This document shows, in pieces, positions 1 to 9,413 of a stretch of 37,740 nucleotides of DNA. The stretch covers positions 1 through 37,740 of the forward strand of contig NZ_LWMT01000274.1 in NCBI RefSeq assembly GCF_001639265.1, given 5' to 3'. The notes under the pieces were generated by a model. That model saw only the letters and a program-made list of their open reading frames with translations. It ran no database searches and had not been told where the DNA came from. The DNA comes from Methanobrevibacter filiformis. Lineage in GTDB: Archaea; Methanobacteriota; Methanobacteria; Methanobacteriales; Methanobacteriaceae. The position numbers were made by a program, and so were the translations under genes. Within the stretch, counting starts at the first letter, position 1; each line of letters opens with the position of its first letter.

Positions 1-186
1 AAAACACATTTAAAAAGTTTAAAACTAAAACACAAAAAATAGACCAAAAAACTAAAACAAAAACTAAAAAACATCTAAAACCATATCCAACAATCATAAA
101 CCTTTATTTTAATTATGGATAAACTCCTGATAATATTAAAAAAGGAATAATTATAATAATTCATTAAATATAAAATAGTGGTAATT
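1..186. other. A-rich non-coding leader upstream of the YjbQ gene
   Basis: No convincing open reading frame or RNA gene is visible here. The first 90 bases are unusually A-rich on the + strand, with many ACAAAA/CTAAAA words. A weak archaeal TATA-like stretch (TTTATTTTAATTA) lies near 102-114. The YjbQ start follows a weak GTGGTAATT ribosome-binding-like stretch. Nothing else is supported. Confidence 0.4.
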
Positions 187-597
187 ATGAATGCTTATTC
201 AAATTCAATAGCTATTAAATCAAATACTAGGTTCTCAATAATTGATATAACGGATAAAATCAATGAAACAATAGAAAAACTAAACATAACAACAGGAATA
301 GTTAATATTTTTTCATATCATTCAACTTCATCTATTATAATAAATGAAAATGAAGAGGGATTAATAAAAGATATGGAAAACACACTTAAAAGATTAATTC
401 CAGATGAAAATAGATATTATCATGATAATATTGATAATAATGCTGATTCTCACATTAGATCAATGCTTTTAAGTCCAAGTGAAAGTATTCCAGTTAAAAA
501 TAGGAAATTAGCACTTGGGACATGGCAATCTGTTTTCTTTATAGACTTTGATGGACCAAGAAGTAGGACTGTTGAAATTACAGTATTAGGGAAATAG
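187..597 (+). CDS. YjbQ/UPF0047 family protein (secondary thiamine-phosphate synthase type)
   Basis: This 136-residue protein matches the whole length of the YjbQ (UPF0047) family. Visible hallmarks are the central HSTSSIIINENE stretch (family form HTTAALxINENE), a YHDN pair followed by NADSHIRSMLLSPS, and the C-terminal LGTWQSVFFIDFDGPRSRTVEI. Some YjbQ proteins can replace ThiE by joining HMP-PP and the thiazole phosphate, but the true role in archaea is not settled. The frame opens at a GTG at 178; the ATG at 187 is preferred because GTGGTAATT lies directly in front of it. The gene is monocistronic on its strand and converges with pheT, with a 38-bp gap. The family assignment is strong; the thiamine role is an inference from family knowledge. 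Confidence 0.9.
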   Translation: MNAYSNSIAIKSNTRFSIIDITDKINETIEKLNITTGIVNIFSYHSTSSIIINENEEGLIKDMENTLKRLIPDENRYYHDNIDNNADSHIRSMLLSPSESIPVKNRKLALGTWQSVFFIDFDGPRSRTVEITVLGK

Positions 598-604
598 CTA
601 TTTA

Positions 605-619
605 AAGATACTGTATCTT
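605..619. terminator. Short palindrome between convergent yjbQ-like gene and pheT
   Basis: Arms AAGATAC and GTATCTT with a one-base centre sit in the 38-bp gap between two convergent stop codons, followed by TTATGATTTTAT. The position suggests a role at the ends of both transcripts. Archaeal termination depends mainly on U-tracts, so the hairpin role is only inferred. Confidence 0.25.
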
Positions 620-635
620 ATGATTTTATATTGAT

Positions 636-2285
636 TTATAAAAATTCAATTTCAAAAGCTATCACTGGATATTCTAGTTCAAAATTAGTAATAACCTCTG
701 GAGAAATTTCTCCAAAAAATCCTGTAATGTTTCCACTTTCTGAAGTTCCTTTAATGTTAGCTACTCTTCCTGGAATAAAACTTGAATTATTTGACTCTAA
801 TATTTCCATTTTATAATCTAAATTAGCTATTATGCTTGCTATAGTGGATTTTATTTCAGTAAAATTAGCTGTGGAATGGCATATGGCTCCAGCTAGCTTT
901 TTCACGGTTTTTGTTTTAGTTTCTTTTTCTTCATCAATGTAGATAACATCTCCAATTTCAAATATCTTCTGTGGGAGATCTTCATGTTTATTATCTTCTA
1001 AAAATTCCATTAAACCATTAATTAAACTTTTTCTAATCATGGTCCTATCAATTGTAATGGGTCTTGCTACTTCTACTCTATCGTCTTCTTTCTGATTCAT
1101 TAGGGCATAATGAGCATTTTCACTTGTAAGCATTAAACTCATTATTTCCTGGAATCCTAAGCCTATCATAACTTCTCTCATTGTTTTATCATTACTAAAC
1201 CATGGATTTTCATATGCTACTGTTGAAACATCTGGTAACTTTGATTCAATCTTTTTTATACAATATTGAATAGCTATATTTTCAACAAGGTCTACTGGAT
1301 GGAGTATATCTACTCTATATGCTGGAATTTGGATTTTAAGCTCATTATCATTTATTATTGTACTGTTCATTCTAGCTTTTGATAATAATCTTTGGGCTTC
1401 TTTTATATCAATGTTTATTCCAATTAGTGAGTTTATAAGATTTAATTTAACATTTTTCTCATTTGGAGTTAAATCTGGTGTTATTATGGTTTTATCTGGA
1501 TAAACAATTTCCATTGTTTCAATTTCTCCTCCAACTTCTGCAAATGAGCTGCATATAATGTTTAGTGTTTGATTCACTGCTTTTTCATCTGTTCCTGTAA
1601 CATCTACAAGTATATTTTCAGTGTCTTCTGTAAGTTTAGTTAATTCACCATTTATAATTGGTGGCATGCTCAAGACTTGATTATTTTTATCAAGAATTAA
1701 TGGATACTTATCAAATTCTTCAATAAGTTTTGCATATTTTGAACCTTTTTCGTGTTCTTGTAATATTTCCTCAGGACTTAATTTGTTTTTGTGTTCCAGT
1801 GGTATAAAGCTATTTTCACTTTTTTCTGTTGCAATATAACTGTATGGTCCTTCAATAGGGTCAAGATTATGAATACCAATAGCTACTTTCTTACGATCCC
1901 TTCCAAGAACCCAGTGTAAATTTTCTTGAAAATCCATAATTTGTTTTATTTTATTTCCTTTCATATTTATGTTTTTTATAAGTGCAAAAGCAATATATGG
2001 TCTAATTTTGACAATATCTGCATTGACATAAACTTTTTGTCCAGAACTTTTAAGATCATATTCAGGTAAACCAGTTTCTTTAGATAAAAAACCTTTTAAA
2101 CTTCTTGAGACTCCTTCAATAGATAGTTGATCAGGTCTATTTGGAAAAAACTCGACTTTAATCTCATTATCGTTGAAGTCTTCAATGTCGCTTCCAAGCA
2201 TAGGTAAAATATCAATTAATTCATCTTTTTCAAGTTCTATTCCAAGGTTTTTCAAATCTTGATATTCAAAGGTAATAACTGGCAT
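636..2285 (-). CDS. pheT: Phenylalanine--tRNA ligase beta subunit, archaeal type
   Basis: This 549-residue protein charges tRNA-Phe together with PheS in an alpha2-beta2 enzyme. The length fits the short archaeal/eukaryotic beta subunit rather than the ~800-residue bacterial form. Recognisable parts are the N-terminal start MPVITFEYQDLKNLGIE, the FFPNRPDQLSIEGVSRSLKGFL segment, the central B3/B4-like part (YSYIATEKSENSFIPL to IINGELTKLTEDT), the B5-like part (LLSKARMNS, YRVDILHPVDLVENIAI) and the C-terminal catalytic-fold part (LGFQEIMSLMLTSE, RPITIDRTMIRKSLINGLMEFL, FEIGDVIY, PGRVANI). A GGAGTTAATTA ribosome binding site precedes the ATG. pheS is not adjacent. The 5' leader has an 18-bp tandem repeat. 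The gene is complete and the call is secure. Confidence 0.97.
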   Translation of the reverse strand: MPVITFEYQDLKNLGIELEKDELIDILPMLGSDIEDFNDNEIKVEFFPNRPDQLSIEGVSRSLKGFLSKETGLPEYDLKSSGQKVYVNADIVKIRPYIAFALIKNINMKGNKIKQIMDFQENLHWVLGRDRKKVAIGIHNLDPIEGPYSYIATEKSENSFIPLEHKNKLSPEEILQEHEKGSKYAKLIEEFDKYPLILDKNNQVLSMPPIINGELTKLTEDTENILVDVTGTDEKAVNQTLNIICSSFAEVGGEIETMEIVYPDKTIITPDLTPNEKNVKLNLINSLIGINIDIKEAQRLLSKARMNSTIINDNELKIQIPAYRVDILHPVDLVENIAIQYCIKKIESKLPDVSTVAYENPWFSNDKTMREVMIGLGFQEIMSLMLTSENAHYALMNQKEDDRVEVARPITIDRTMIRKSLINGLMEFLEDNKHEDLPQKIFEIGDVIYIDEEKETKTKTVKKLAGAICHSTANFTEIKSTIASIIANLDYKMEILESNNSSFIPGRVANIKGTSESGNITGFFGEISPEVITNFELEYPVIAFEIEFL

Positions 2286-2299
2286 TAATTAACTCCTAA

Positions 2300-2340
2300 A
2301 TTGTAATTTAGATTATTATTGTAATTTAGATTATTATTGT
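2300..2340. repeat. 18-bp tandem repeat in the pheT leader
   Basis: Two perfect copies of ATTGTAATTTAGATTATT (2300-2317 and 2318-2335) and the start of a third lie just upstream of the pheT ribosome binding site, so they are probably in the 5' leader of its transcript. The purpose is unknown; it could be a slippage product or a regulatory repeat. Confidence 0.75.
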
Positions 2341-2567
2341 GAAAAGTATATTAAAATATAGTATAAATGATATAAAAATTTATTATTATAAGAAATATTA
2401 TTTTATTTTATGTATTAAATTTTTTTATTAAAATAAGTTGTAGTATAAATGGACATAACTTTATTATTTAATAATAAGCTGAATAATGCTTTTTAAATTT
2501 TAAACTATTTTTCTTTTTAAAATAATTTTTTTTGATGCTATTGTAAATTGTATAATACTAAGGGTTA

Positions 2568-2924
2568 TTAAAATCCACATATTGCAATGAAAAACAATGA
2601 TTCTATTACAAAATGAATTGCTCTATGTTCTAAGTGGCTTTCATCATGGATTGTAAGTGTATGGGTTATATCAATTACAAGATGTAAAACTGCTGCTAAA
2701 AATCCGATTTGAAATGAAAAACAAACTATTGACATAAATACAAAATGGAAAACTGCTTCAATGAGTTCATGGGTTAACCATACTTGCATATTTGAAGATA
2801 GAATTTCGTTTAGCATTCCACCGAATATTATGTAGAAATCTTGAAAAACATTCCACATAATTTTACTATGAAGCTCGTCGCTAATAGCTAATGCTATAGC
2901 TATATAAAACCACATTAAATTCAT
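2568..2924 (-). CDS. Small His-rich membrane protein, function unknown
   Basis: This 118-residue protein has about three predicted membrane segments: near residues 1-15, 58-85 (AVFHFVFMSIVCFSFQIGFLAAVLH), and the C-terminal FVIESLFFIAICGF. Between them are many histidines in a regular pattern (HELIEAVFH, HLVIDITHTLTIHDESHLEHRAIH), with acidic residues that could bind a metal. A very good GAGGTGG ribosome binding site lies just before the ATG, so it is a real gene. It stands alone and is divergent from valS. I do not recognise the family. A membrane metal-binding or hydrolase-like protein is possible but unproven. Confidence 0.75.
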   Translation of the reverse strand: MNLMWFYIAIALAISDELHSKIMWNVFQDFYIIFGGMLNEILSSNMQVWLTHELIEAVFHFVFMSIVCFSFQIGFLAAVLHLVIDITHTLTIHDESHLEHRAIHFVIESLFFIAICGF

Positions 2925-3363
2925 TTTTCCACCTCACAATAAAATTTATATTGTATGAAATTTAAAGATAATAATGTTTTTTAATTATAATTTTCATATA
3001 AAATACCCTTATTAGGGATATTAAACATAAAATTATTATATGTATTTTTATGTTTATTATGAATTAAATATATTTCTATAATATTTGGTATTTTCATTAG
3101 AGATTATATTATTTATTATTCTGATTTTAATTAATAATTCTTATTGATTAAATATTATTTTAGATGTTGATTTCGAAATTTAAGAAAATCTTCGATTTTC
3201 TAATGTTTAAAATTTCTGATTTTAAACGAAGTAAAAAATTTTTTCAAAATCATTTTAAGCTATAAAAAACTGATTTAAATTCATATGATGAGATTTTGCA
3301 AAATTTTTTATTTTGCGAAATCAGTGTCTAAATATTACTTATTTCGATATTTGGAGAAAAGAC
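2925..3363. other. Divergent intergenic region holding a repeat element
   Basis: This gap separates the His-rich membrane protein gene (-) and valS (+). It holds AT-rich sequence with TATA-like stretches (for example around 2985-3000 and 3040-3060) and, at 3160-3331, one copy of a ~170-bp element with terminal inverted repeats. No tRNA or small ORF is supported. Confidence 0.6.
3160..3331 (+). mobile_element. MITE-like element, copy 1, immediately 5' of valS
   Basis: A ~172-bp non-coding element. The left end reads TTAGATGTTGATTTCG and the reverse complement of the right end reads TTAGACACTGATTTCG (13 of 16 positions agree). The flanks ATATTATT and ATATTACT look like an 8-bp target duplication with one mismatch. 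The right end also forms a strong hairpin, with arms GATTTTGCAAAA and TTTTGCGAAATC. A second, inverted copy lies at 12752-12919 and shares a right end identical over about 38 bp. There is no transposase; it would need to be moved in trans. The right end sits 32 bp before the valS ATG, so the element lies in, or supplies, the valS leader. Confidence 0.7.
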
Positions 3364-6162
3364 ATGACAAACAAGGAAATTCCTAAAGATTATGATCATA
3401 AAAAAGAGAAATATTGGCAAAAAATGTGGCATGATGATCAGATTTACAAATTCATTGGTGATGGAACAAAGCCACGATACATAATTGACACTCCTCCACC
3501 ATATCCAACAGGCTCAATTCACATGGGACATGTTTTAAACTGGGTTTACATTGATATTCTTGCACGATACAAACGATTAACTGGGCATGATGTTTTATTC
3601 CCTCAAGGGTGGGATTGTCATGGGCTTCCAACTGAGGTTAAAGTTGAGCAAACAAATAATATTAAAAAGAATGATATTTCTCGAGCTGAATTTAGAAAGC
3701 TTTGTGTTGATTTAACTGAGGAAAATATCAGTATGATGAAATCTCAAATGAAGTCAATTGGATTTTCTCAAGACTGGAATAGGGAGTACATTACAATGAC
3801 TCCAGAATACATGAAGAGAACACAATATTCATTTTTAAAGATGTTTAAAGATGATTTAATCTATCAGGGTATTCATCCAGTTAACTGGTGTCCTCGATGT
3901 GAAACAGCTATTGCCTTTGCAGAGGTGGAGTATGATGCAAATGAAACAAACTTAAACTATGTAAGATTCAAGGCATTGACTGAGGATGAGGAAAATCCAA
4001 ATGAACAAAATGGAGTTTTAATAGCTACAACAAGACCTGAATTAATGTCTTCATGTGTAGCAGTTGTAGTTAGTCCAGAGGATGAAAGATACAGTGATAT
4101 TATAGGAGAAAAGGTTAAAGTACCATTATCTGGTCAAGAAGTTAAAATCATAGCTGATGACGAAGTTGATCCAGAATTTGGGACTGGGGCAGTTATGGTT
4201 TGTACTTTTGGAGATAAAACTGATGTATCTTGGGTTAAAAAGCATGATTTAGATATTATTGACTCTATTGATGAAAAAGGAATAATGACTTCTGCAACAG
4301 GTAAATACGAAGGACTGTCTATTAATGAATGTAAAATAGCTATTATTGACGATTTAAAAGCAGAAGGTTCTGTTGAAAAACAAGAAAAAGTTGGTCAGAA
4401 TGTTGGGCAATGTTGGAGGTGTAAAACACCAATAGAAATTCTTGTTAAAAAACAATGGTTTATTAATGTGAATAAACTCCAAGATGATATTAAGCAAGCA
4501 ACAGATGAAATCCATTGGGTTCCAGAACACATGAAAAGCAGATTATTAAATTGGGCAGACTCAATGGAGTGGGACTGGTGTATATCAAGACAAAGAATCT
4601 TTGCAACACCTATACCTGTATGGTTCTGTGAAAAATGTGGTAAGGTTCATGTTGCAACAGTTGAAGAATTACCAGTTGATCCAACACAAACTTCTCCAAT
4701 AGCTATTGACAGCAATGGAAACAAAACACCTTATAAATGTGAAGAATGTGGTTCAACAGAATTTAGAGGAGAAGAAGATGTTCTTGACACATGGATGGAC
4801 AGCTCAATCTCACCATTATCCATAGCTGGATGGCCCAAAAATGATTATAATAAAATGTTTCCAGCAGATCTTAGACCACAGGGGCATGATATAATCAGAA
4901 CATGGGCATTTTACACTATACTTAGAACTAAAGCTTTAACAGGTCTTAGGCCATTTGATGAGATTTCAATCAATGGTATGGTATTTGGTGAAGATGGATA
5001 TAAAATGAGTAAATCTCGTGGAAATGTAATAGCTCCTGATGAAGTAATAGAAGAATATGGTGCTGATGCACTTAGAACATGGGCAGCTAACAGTGTTCCA
5101 GGATCTGATGTTCCATTTAATTGGAAGGATATTAAATATGGACATAAATTCCTAAGAAAATTCTGGAATGCTTTTAGATTTATAACAATGCACCTATCAA
5201 CTAAAGAAGAAGAACAAGGAATTGGAAAAGAAACAGTGTTCAATGAGTTCAATGCAACAAATAATTTCCAAGTAATTATAGACAATCTTGAGCCAATTGA
5301 CAAGTGGATTTTATCTAAACTAAACAAATTGATAATTGAAGTATCAGAAGGCTTTGAAAATTATAACTTTGCAAGCACAATTAATTCAACAGAAAAATTC
5401 ATTTGGCATGACTTCTGTGATGATTATATTGAAGCAGTAAAACACAGATTATACAATAAAGAACAAACTGGCAATGGATTAACCTCAAAAGAAGCTGCAA
5501 AATACACACTTAAAACAGTTATTGAAACAACCCTAAAACTCTTAAATCCTATAACTCCCTATTTCACACAAGAAATCTATAGCTATTTAAATGAACTTAC
5601 AAATGGATCGACTCAATATAATCAATATATTGATAATACACAATGGCCAAAAGCAAATGAAGATTTAATAAGTGAAGATGCTGAAAATAATGGTGAAATA
5701 GCTATTAATCTTATTGGTGAAATTAGAAGATTTAAATCTTCATCAAAAATTCCATTAAATGCTCCAATTAAATCAATAAATATATTTTCAGAAGATAAAT
5801 CAATTATAAACATAATTAGTATTTTTGATAATGATATTAAAGGAACATTAAAAGTTAATGAACTGAATGTTGTAACAGGAAAACCTAATGTCCAAGAGAA
5901 AGTTGTTGAGATAACTCCAGCAATGGACAAAATAGGTCCACAGTTTAAAGGTGAAGCACCTAAAATAATAAAGTACTTAACCTCAAACAATCCTGAGGAA
6001 ATAGCTAAATTACTTGAAAATAATGGTGAAATAGCTATTGAAAATAATGTTATTACTGAAGAACATGTTAATATGAAAAAAGAATTAATTGGTTCTACTG
6101 GTACAAAGGTGGACTTGTTAAATTTGGAATCTCTTAATTTAGTATTGGAAGTAATTAAATAA
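3364..6162 (+). CDS. valS: Valine--tRNA ligase
   Basis: This class I synthetase of 932 residues attaches valine to tRNA-Val. The HIGH-type motif is seen in [17 protein letters not shown], and the KMSKS motif in [27 protein letters not shown]. In between lie the CP1 editing domain ([38 protein letters not shown]) and cysteine pairs of zinc ribbons ([27 protein letters not shown]). The anticodon-binding domain follows ([30 protein letters not shown]), then a C-terminal segment. The frame is open upstream to a TTG at 3313, but that part lies in the repeat element. The ATG at 3364, preceded by GGAGAAAAG, is chosen. The gene stands alone; it is complete and the call is secure. Confidence 0.97.
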   Translation: MTNKEIPKDYDHKKEKYWQKMWHDDQIYKFIGDGTKPRYIIDTPPPYPTGSIHMGHVLNWVYIDILARYKRLTGHDVLFPQGWDCHGLPTEVKVEQTNNIKKNDISRAEFRKLCVDLTEENISMMKSQMKSIGFSQDWNREYITMTPEYMKRTQYSFLKMFKDDLIYQGIHPVNWCPRCETAIAFAEVEYDANETNLNYVRFKALTEDEENPNEQNGVLIATTRPELMSSCVAVVVSPEDERYSDIIGEKVKVPLSGQEVKIIADDEVDPEFGTGAVMVCTFGDKTDVSWVKKHDLDIIDSIDEKGIMTSATGKYEGLSINECKIAIIDDLKAEGSVEKQEKVGQNVGQCWRCKTPIEILVKKQWFINVNKLQDDIKQATDEIHWVPEHMKSRLLNWADSMEWDWCISRQRIFATPIPVWFCEKCGKVHVATVEELPVDPTQTSPIAIDSNGNKTPYKCEECGSTEFRGEEDVLDTWMDSSISPLSIAGWPKNDYNKMFPADLRPQGHDIIRTWAFYTILRTKALTGLRPFDEISINGMVFGEDGYKMSKSRGNVIAPDEVIEEYGADALRTWAANSVPGSDVPFNWKDIKYGHKFLRKFWNAFRFITMHLSTKEEEQGIGKETVFNEFNATNNFQVIIDNLEPIDKWILSKLNKLIIEVSEGFENYNFASTINSTEKFIWHDFCDDYIEAVKHRLYNKEQTGNGLTSKEAAKYTLKTVIETTLKLLNPITPYFTQEIYSYLNELTNGSTQYNQYIDNTQWPKANEDLISEDAENNGEIAINLIGEIRRFKSSSKIPLNAPIKSINIFSEDKSIINIISIFDNDIKGTLKVNELNVVTGKPNVQEKVVEITPAMDKIGPQFKGEAPKIIKYLTSNNPEEIAKLLENNGEIAIENNVITEEHVNMKKELIGSTGTKVDLLNLESLNLVLEVIK

Positions 6163-6292
6163 TAACTAATTAATGTAAAACAATATTTTATTATTTTTAA
6201 TTATTTGTTAACTAATTATTTATTAATATTAGAATTATATGTCCGTAAACATGAAATTTTTGTAATAGTTATAACTTAAATATGTGTATTAC

Positions 6293-6330
6293 TAAGATTA
6301 CTCAGAAACCTTAATCTTATTTATTTTTTA
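6293..6330 (+). terminator. Candidate terminator downstream of valS
   Basis: Arms TAAGATTA (6293-6300) and TAATCTTA (6312-6319) with an 11-base loop are followed by TTTATTTTTTA. The stem is A+T-only apart from two G-C pairs, so the T-tract is probably the more relevant part for an archaeon. Confidence 0.35.
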
Positions 6331-6422
6331 CAAATATTTATAACACTTTAAAAAAATAATATTTGTATAATATATTTTTTAGATGTTTCTTATTAAAGAA
6401 TATACAATCAATGAAGTTTCGA

Positions 6423-6444
6423 AATACTTAAAAATTTAAGTATT
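6423..6444. repeat. Perfect 10-bp inverted repeat upstream of aroA
   Basis: Arms AATACTTAAA and TTTAAGTATT separated by AA. A symmetric site of this size about 100 bp upstream of aroA could bind a dimeric regulator or form a cruciform. Function is only inferred from position. Confidence 0.4.
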
Positions 6445-6540
6445 AATTCAATTAATGAAGATATGTTCAAAAACACTAACTATGTGAATTATACAAATAA
6501 TAAAAGACAAGAAGATTATAGCTATTGTTAATGTGATGTC

Positions 6541-7929
6541 ATGCTTTTAAAGGTTAAAAAATTGTCAGAAATTGGAGGTATTGTTAAAGCACCACCTTCA
6601 AAAAGTTATACTCATAGGGCAGTTATAATTTCATCATTTGCTAATGGAGAATCTACACTTCATGATCCATTAATTTCTCAGGATACTTTAGCATCAATCA
6701 AGGCTTCTAAATGTTTTGGTGCTGAATTAGAAGTTATTGGAATTCCTAATTCTTATGGTGATGAAATAGACATCAATAATGTATCTAAAAATATAACTGG
6801 GCATGATAAAGTTAGTATAAATGTTAAAGGGACAGAAAACATACATAATTATTCATCTAATGCTATTGACTTAATGAATTCTGGAACAACACTCAGAATC
6901 ATGACTTCTATTGCTGGACTTGCTGATAATGGTGTAATTTTTACAGGGGACTCTTCACTTAAGACAAGACCAATGGGACTTTTACTTGAAGCTATTAAAC
7001 CATTAGGTGGGGATGCAGTGTCTATTGAGGGTAATGAAAAACCTCCTATAGCTATTAACCCAGGATTTATTGGGGGTAAAACTTCTATTGGAGGTAATGT
7101 TAGTTCTCAATTTATTTCTTCAATTTTAATAGCTGGTGCAATCTCTAAATTAGGTATTGAATTGGAAGTTAAAGGAGATTTCATATCAAAGTCTTATGTG
7201 GCAATGACATTAGATGTAATGGAAAAATTTGGTATCAAAATTGATAGTGATTTATTTACTAAACATGATGATTGTGATAGGGATCTTAAAAAATCTTCAT
7301 CAGCAACATTTAAAATAAGTCCGCAAGAGTATATTGGGGCAGACTATGTTATTGAGGGAGATTATTCTTCAGCTTCATATTTACTTGGGGCAGTGGCTAT
7401 TGCTGGTGGTGAGATAACAGTTAAAAACTTATTTAAAGATTCAAAACAAGGAGATAAATTAATAATCGATGTTTTACGTAGAATGGGTGCTAAAATATCT
7501 ATTGGTAATGATTCAGTAACACTCACATCTTCGGGTGAGCTTAATGGAATAGATATTGATTTACATGATGCTCCAGACTTACTTTTGACGGTTGCTGTTC
7601 TTGGTGCTCTTGCAAATGGTAAGACTACTATTTATGGAGTTCGTCATGCTCGTTTTAAAGAAACTGATAGAATAGCTAAATGTGCTGAAGAACTTAAGAA
7701 ATTACATTGTAATGTGTGTGAATTAGAGGATGGTTTGGTTATTGAAGGAGGACTGAGTTCTGGAACTGTTAATTCTCACAGTGATCATAGAATAGCTATG
7801 GCTTTTAGTTTAATTGGACTAAAACATGAAATAGCTATTGATAATGGAGAAGTTTTTGATGTGTCTTTTCCAAATTTCATTGAAGCAATGAATGAAATTG
7901 GAGTTGTAGTATATTTAGATAACTCTTAA
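6541..7929 (+). CDS. aroA: 3-phosphoshikimate 1-carboxyvinyltransferase (EPSP synthase)
   Basis: This 462-residue enzyme transfers enolpyruvyl from PEP to shikimate 3-phosphate, the sixth step to chorismate. Visible hallmarks are the N-terminal APPSKSYTHRAVIISSFANG (shikimate-phosphate and PEP binding), LMNSGTTLRIMTSIAGL, DSSLKTRPMGLLLEAI, GNVSSQFISSILIAG, GDYSSASYLLGA, the HDAPDLLLTVAVLGALANGKTTI segment, RFKETDRIAKCAEEL and NSHSDHRIAMAFSLIGL. It is somewhat longer than the common ~430 residues, with extra residues near 70-95 and 235-255. The ATG follows a weak GTGATG-like site. Neighbouring genes do not belong to the pathway. The call is secure. Confidence 0.97.
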   Translation: MLLKVKKLSEIGGIVKAPPSKSYTHRAVIISSFANGESTLHDPLISQDTLASIKASKCFGAELEVIGIPNSYGDEIDINNVSKNITGHDKVSINVKGTENIHNYSSNAIDLMNSGTTLRIMTSIAGLADNGVIFTGDSSLKTRPMGLLLEAIKPLGGDAVSIEGNEKPPIAINPGFIGGKTSIGGNVSSQFISSILIAGAISKLGIELEVKGDFISKSYVAMTLDVMEKFGIKIDSDLFTKHDDCDRDLKKSSSATFKISPQEYIGADYVIEGDYSSASYLLGAVAIAGGEITVKNLFKDSKQGDKLIIDVLRRMGAKISIGNDSVTLTSSGELNGIDIDLHDAPDLLLTVAVLGALANGKTTIYGVRHARFKETDRIAKCAEELKKLHCNVCELEDGLVIEGGLSSGTVNSHSDHRIAMAFSLIGLKHEIAIDNGEVFDVSFPNFIEAMNEIGVVVYLDNS

Positions 7930-7997
7930 TTTATCCATGCTGTTAAATCAGTTGTAGATTTTATTAAATAATTATTGTTATTAATCTTTGTGATATT

Positions 7998-8753
7998 ATG
8001 AAAGCTAAAGTGATTTTTGTCGGTGCTGGTCCTGGAGATCCTGAACTTTTAACAATTGGTGGGTATCGTGCTATTGAAAAAGCAGATATTATCATATATG
8101 CTGGTTCACTTGTTAATAAAGAAGTATTAATTCATAAAAAACCTGATGCTGAGGTGCATAATAGTGCATATATGGATTTAAATGAAATAATAGCTATTAT
8201 GGAAAAAGGAATAAGTGAAAATAAATTAATAGCTAGAGTTCATACAGGTGATCCATCAATCTACGGTGCAATAGGTGAGCAGATAAGAGAACTTAAAAAA
8301 AGGAATATTGATTACAAAATTATACCTGGAGTTAGCTCAGTTTTTGCATCAGCTGCAGCATTAGAGACAGAATTAACTTTACCAGAAATATCACAAACTG
8401 TAATAATAACAAGACCTGAAGGACGAACCCCAAAACCAAAAAAAGAGAGTTTAACAAGTTTAGCAAGTCACAATGTAACAATGTGTATATTTCTTGGAAT
8501 AGCTATGATTGATAAAGTTGTTGAGGAATTAAAAGAATCATATGCTGATAACACCCCAGTAGCAGTTGTAAAAAAAGCATCATGGGATGATCAGTTAATA
8601 ATAAGAGGTACTTTATTAGATATTGCTCAAAAAGTGAAGGATGCAGATATTACGAAGACTGGAATGATTATCGTAGGAGATGTATTAAATCCAGGGGACT
8701 TTAAACCATCTAAATTGTATGATGAACATTTTAAACATGAATATCGAAAATAA
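7998..8753 (+). CDS. cbiF: Cobalt-precorrin-4 C11-methyltransferase
   Basis: This 251-residue SAM-dependent tetrapyrrole methylase adds the C11 methyl group during corrin ring synthesis. The family pattern is clear: VIFVGAGPGDPELLTIGGYRAIEKADIIIYAGSLV at the N-terminus, then HTGDPSIYGAIGEQI, the PGVSSVFASAAALETELTLPEISQTVIITRPEGRTP segment typical of CbiF/CobM, MCIFLGIAMIDKVVEEL, and a C-terminal TGMIIVGDVLNPG. In methanogens the anaerobic cobalt-early route is used, so the name CbiF is preferred to CobM. GTGATATT lies before the ATG. A small membrane protein gene follows after 29 bp. No other cobalamin gene is seen in the window. Confidence 0.95.
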   Translation: MKAKVIFVGAGPGDPELLTIGGYRAIEKADIIIYAGSLVNKEVLIHKKPDAEVHNSAYMDLNEIIAIMEKGISENKLIARVHTGDPSIYGAIGEQIRELKKRNIDYKIIPGVSSVFASAAALETELTLPEISQTVIITRPEGRTPKPKKESLTSLASHNVTMCIFLGIAMIDKVVEELKESYADNTPVAVVKKASWDDQLIIRGTLLDIAQKVKDADITKTGMIIVGDVLNPGDFKPSKLYDEHFKHEYRK

Positions 8754-8782
8754 ATATTAATAATATAACAACTAAGATTTAT

Positions 8783-9283
8783 ATGAATGCTGAAAATGAA
8801 TATTGGATTTTTTATTATGTTACAATTGTAATAGCTATTATTGTGTACTATTTAGTATTTAATATAACTAAAATAGATACTTTGTTTAATTTAATAGTTA
8901 TTTTAACAGCTATTTCAATAGTAGGATATGCACTTGTTAAAAATTATGGAACAATTTTTCAAAAGACACTTTTGATTGCAATTTCGATTTTAATGCTAAT
9001 TTCGTGGGGAGTTTATTCTAAAGTGTTAATAGCTTCCTTTTTAGGTATCTTATTACCTGCAGATATGTTAATAGCTAATGAAAAAGAGTTTTTTTCAATT
9101 CCAACATTAAAAGTAATAGATTCTTTCTATTTACTTGCTATTATTGTATTAATTTTAGTAAGTGTTTATGAAAACATGCCTATTTTATTAGATATTACTT
9201 TATTACTATCTTTAATATTAACAGGTCAAATGATGTATCTTAATTATAAATCCTATAATGTTTTAGAAAATTTAATAAATTAA
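8783..9283 (+). CDS. Small multi-pass membrane protein, function unknown
   Basis: This 166-residue protein is almost wholly hydrophobic, with about five or six predicted membrane segments (for example FYYVTIVIAIIVYYLVF, LFNLIVILTAISIVGYALV, LLIAISILMLISWGVY, VLIASFLGILLPADML, FYLLAIIVLILVSVY, LLDITLLLSLILTG). No catalytic motif is seen and I do not recognise the family. It lies 29 bp downstream of cbiF in the same direction and is probably co-transcribed. A link with cobalamin or cobalt is only a guess from position. The ribosome binding site is weak, fitting an operon gene. Confidence 0.7.
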   Translation: MNAENEYWIFYYVTIVIAIIVYYLVFNITKIDTLFNLIVILTAISIVGYALVKNYGTIFQKTLLIAISILMLISWGVYSKVLIASFLGILLPADMLIANEKEFFSIPTLKVIDSFYLLAIIVLILVSVYENMPILLDITLLLSLILTGQMMYLNYKSYNVLENLIN

Positions 9284-9413
9284 TAAAAATAATTAAAAAT
9301 AATCTATTTTATATTAAATCCAAAATAATAAACACTTTTATTTTAATATTTAATTATATAAAATTAATAATTTATTTTGTTTCTTTTTTATTTCTTTTTA
9401 ATACTTTTATTTT

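Larger units (their letters stand above)
6163..6540. other. Intergenic gap valS-aroA with two inverted repeats
   Basis: No gene is seen in this 378-bp gap. It holds a stem-loop followed by a T-tract at 6293-6330 (possible valS terminator) and a perfect 10-bp inverted repeat with a 2-bp centre at 6423-6444 (arms AATACTTAAA / TTTAAGTATT). The latter lies about 100 bp before aroA, where a promoter or operator would be expected. Confidence 0.5.

Noticed and set aside
3313-3363. N-terminal extension of ValRS from a TTG start
   Set aside because: It lies in the end of the repeat element and does not resemble a synthetase N-terminus; the ATG at 3364 has a good ribosome binding site.
4911-5990. Minus-strand frames within valS
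   Set aside because: Shadows of the valS coding strand; no start signals and no recognisable protein pattern.
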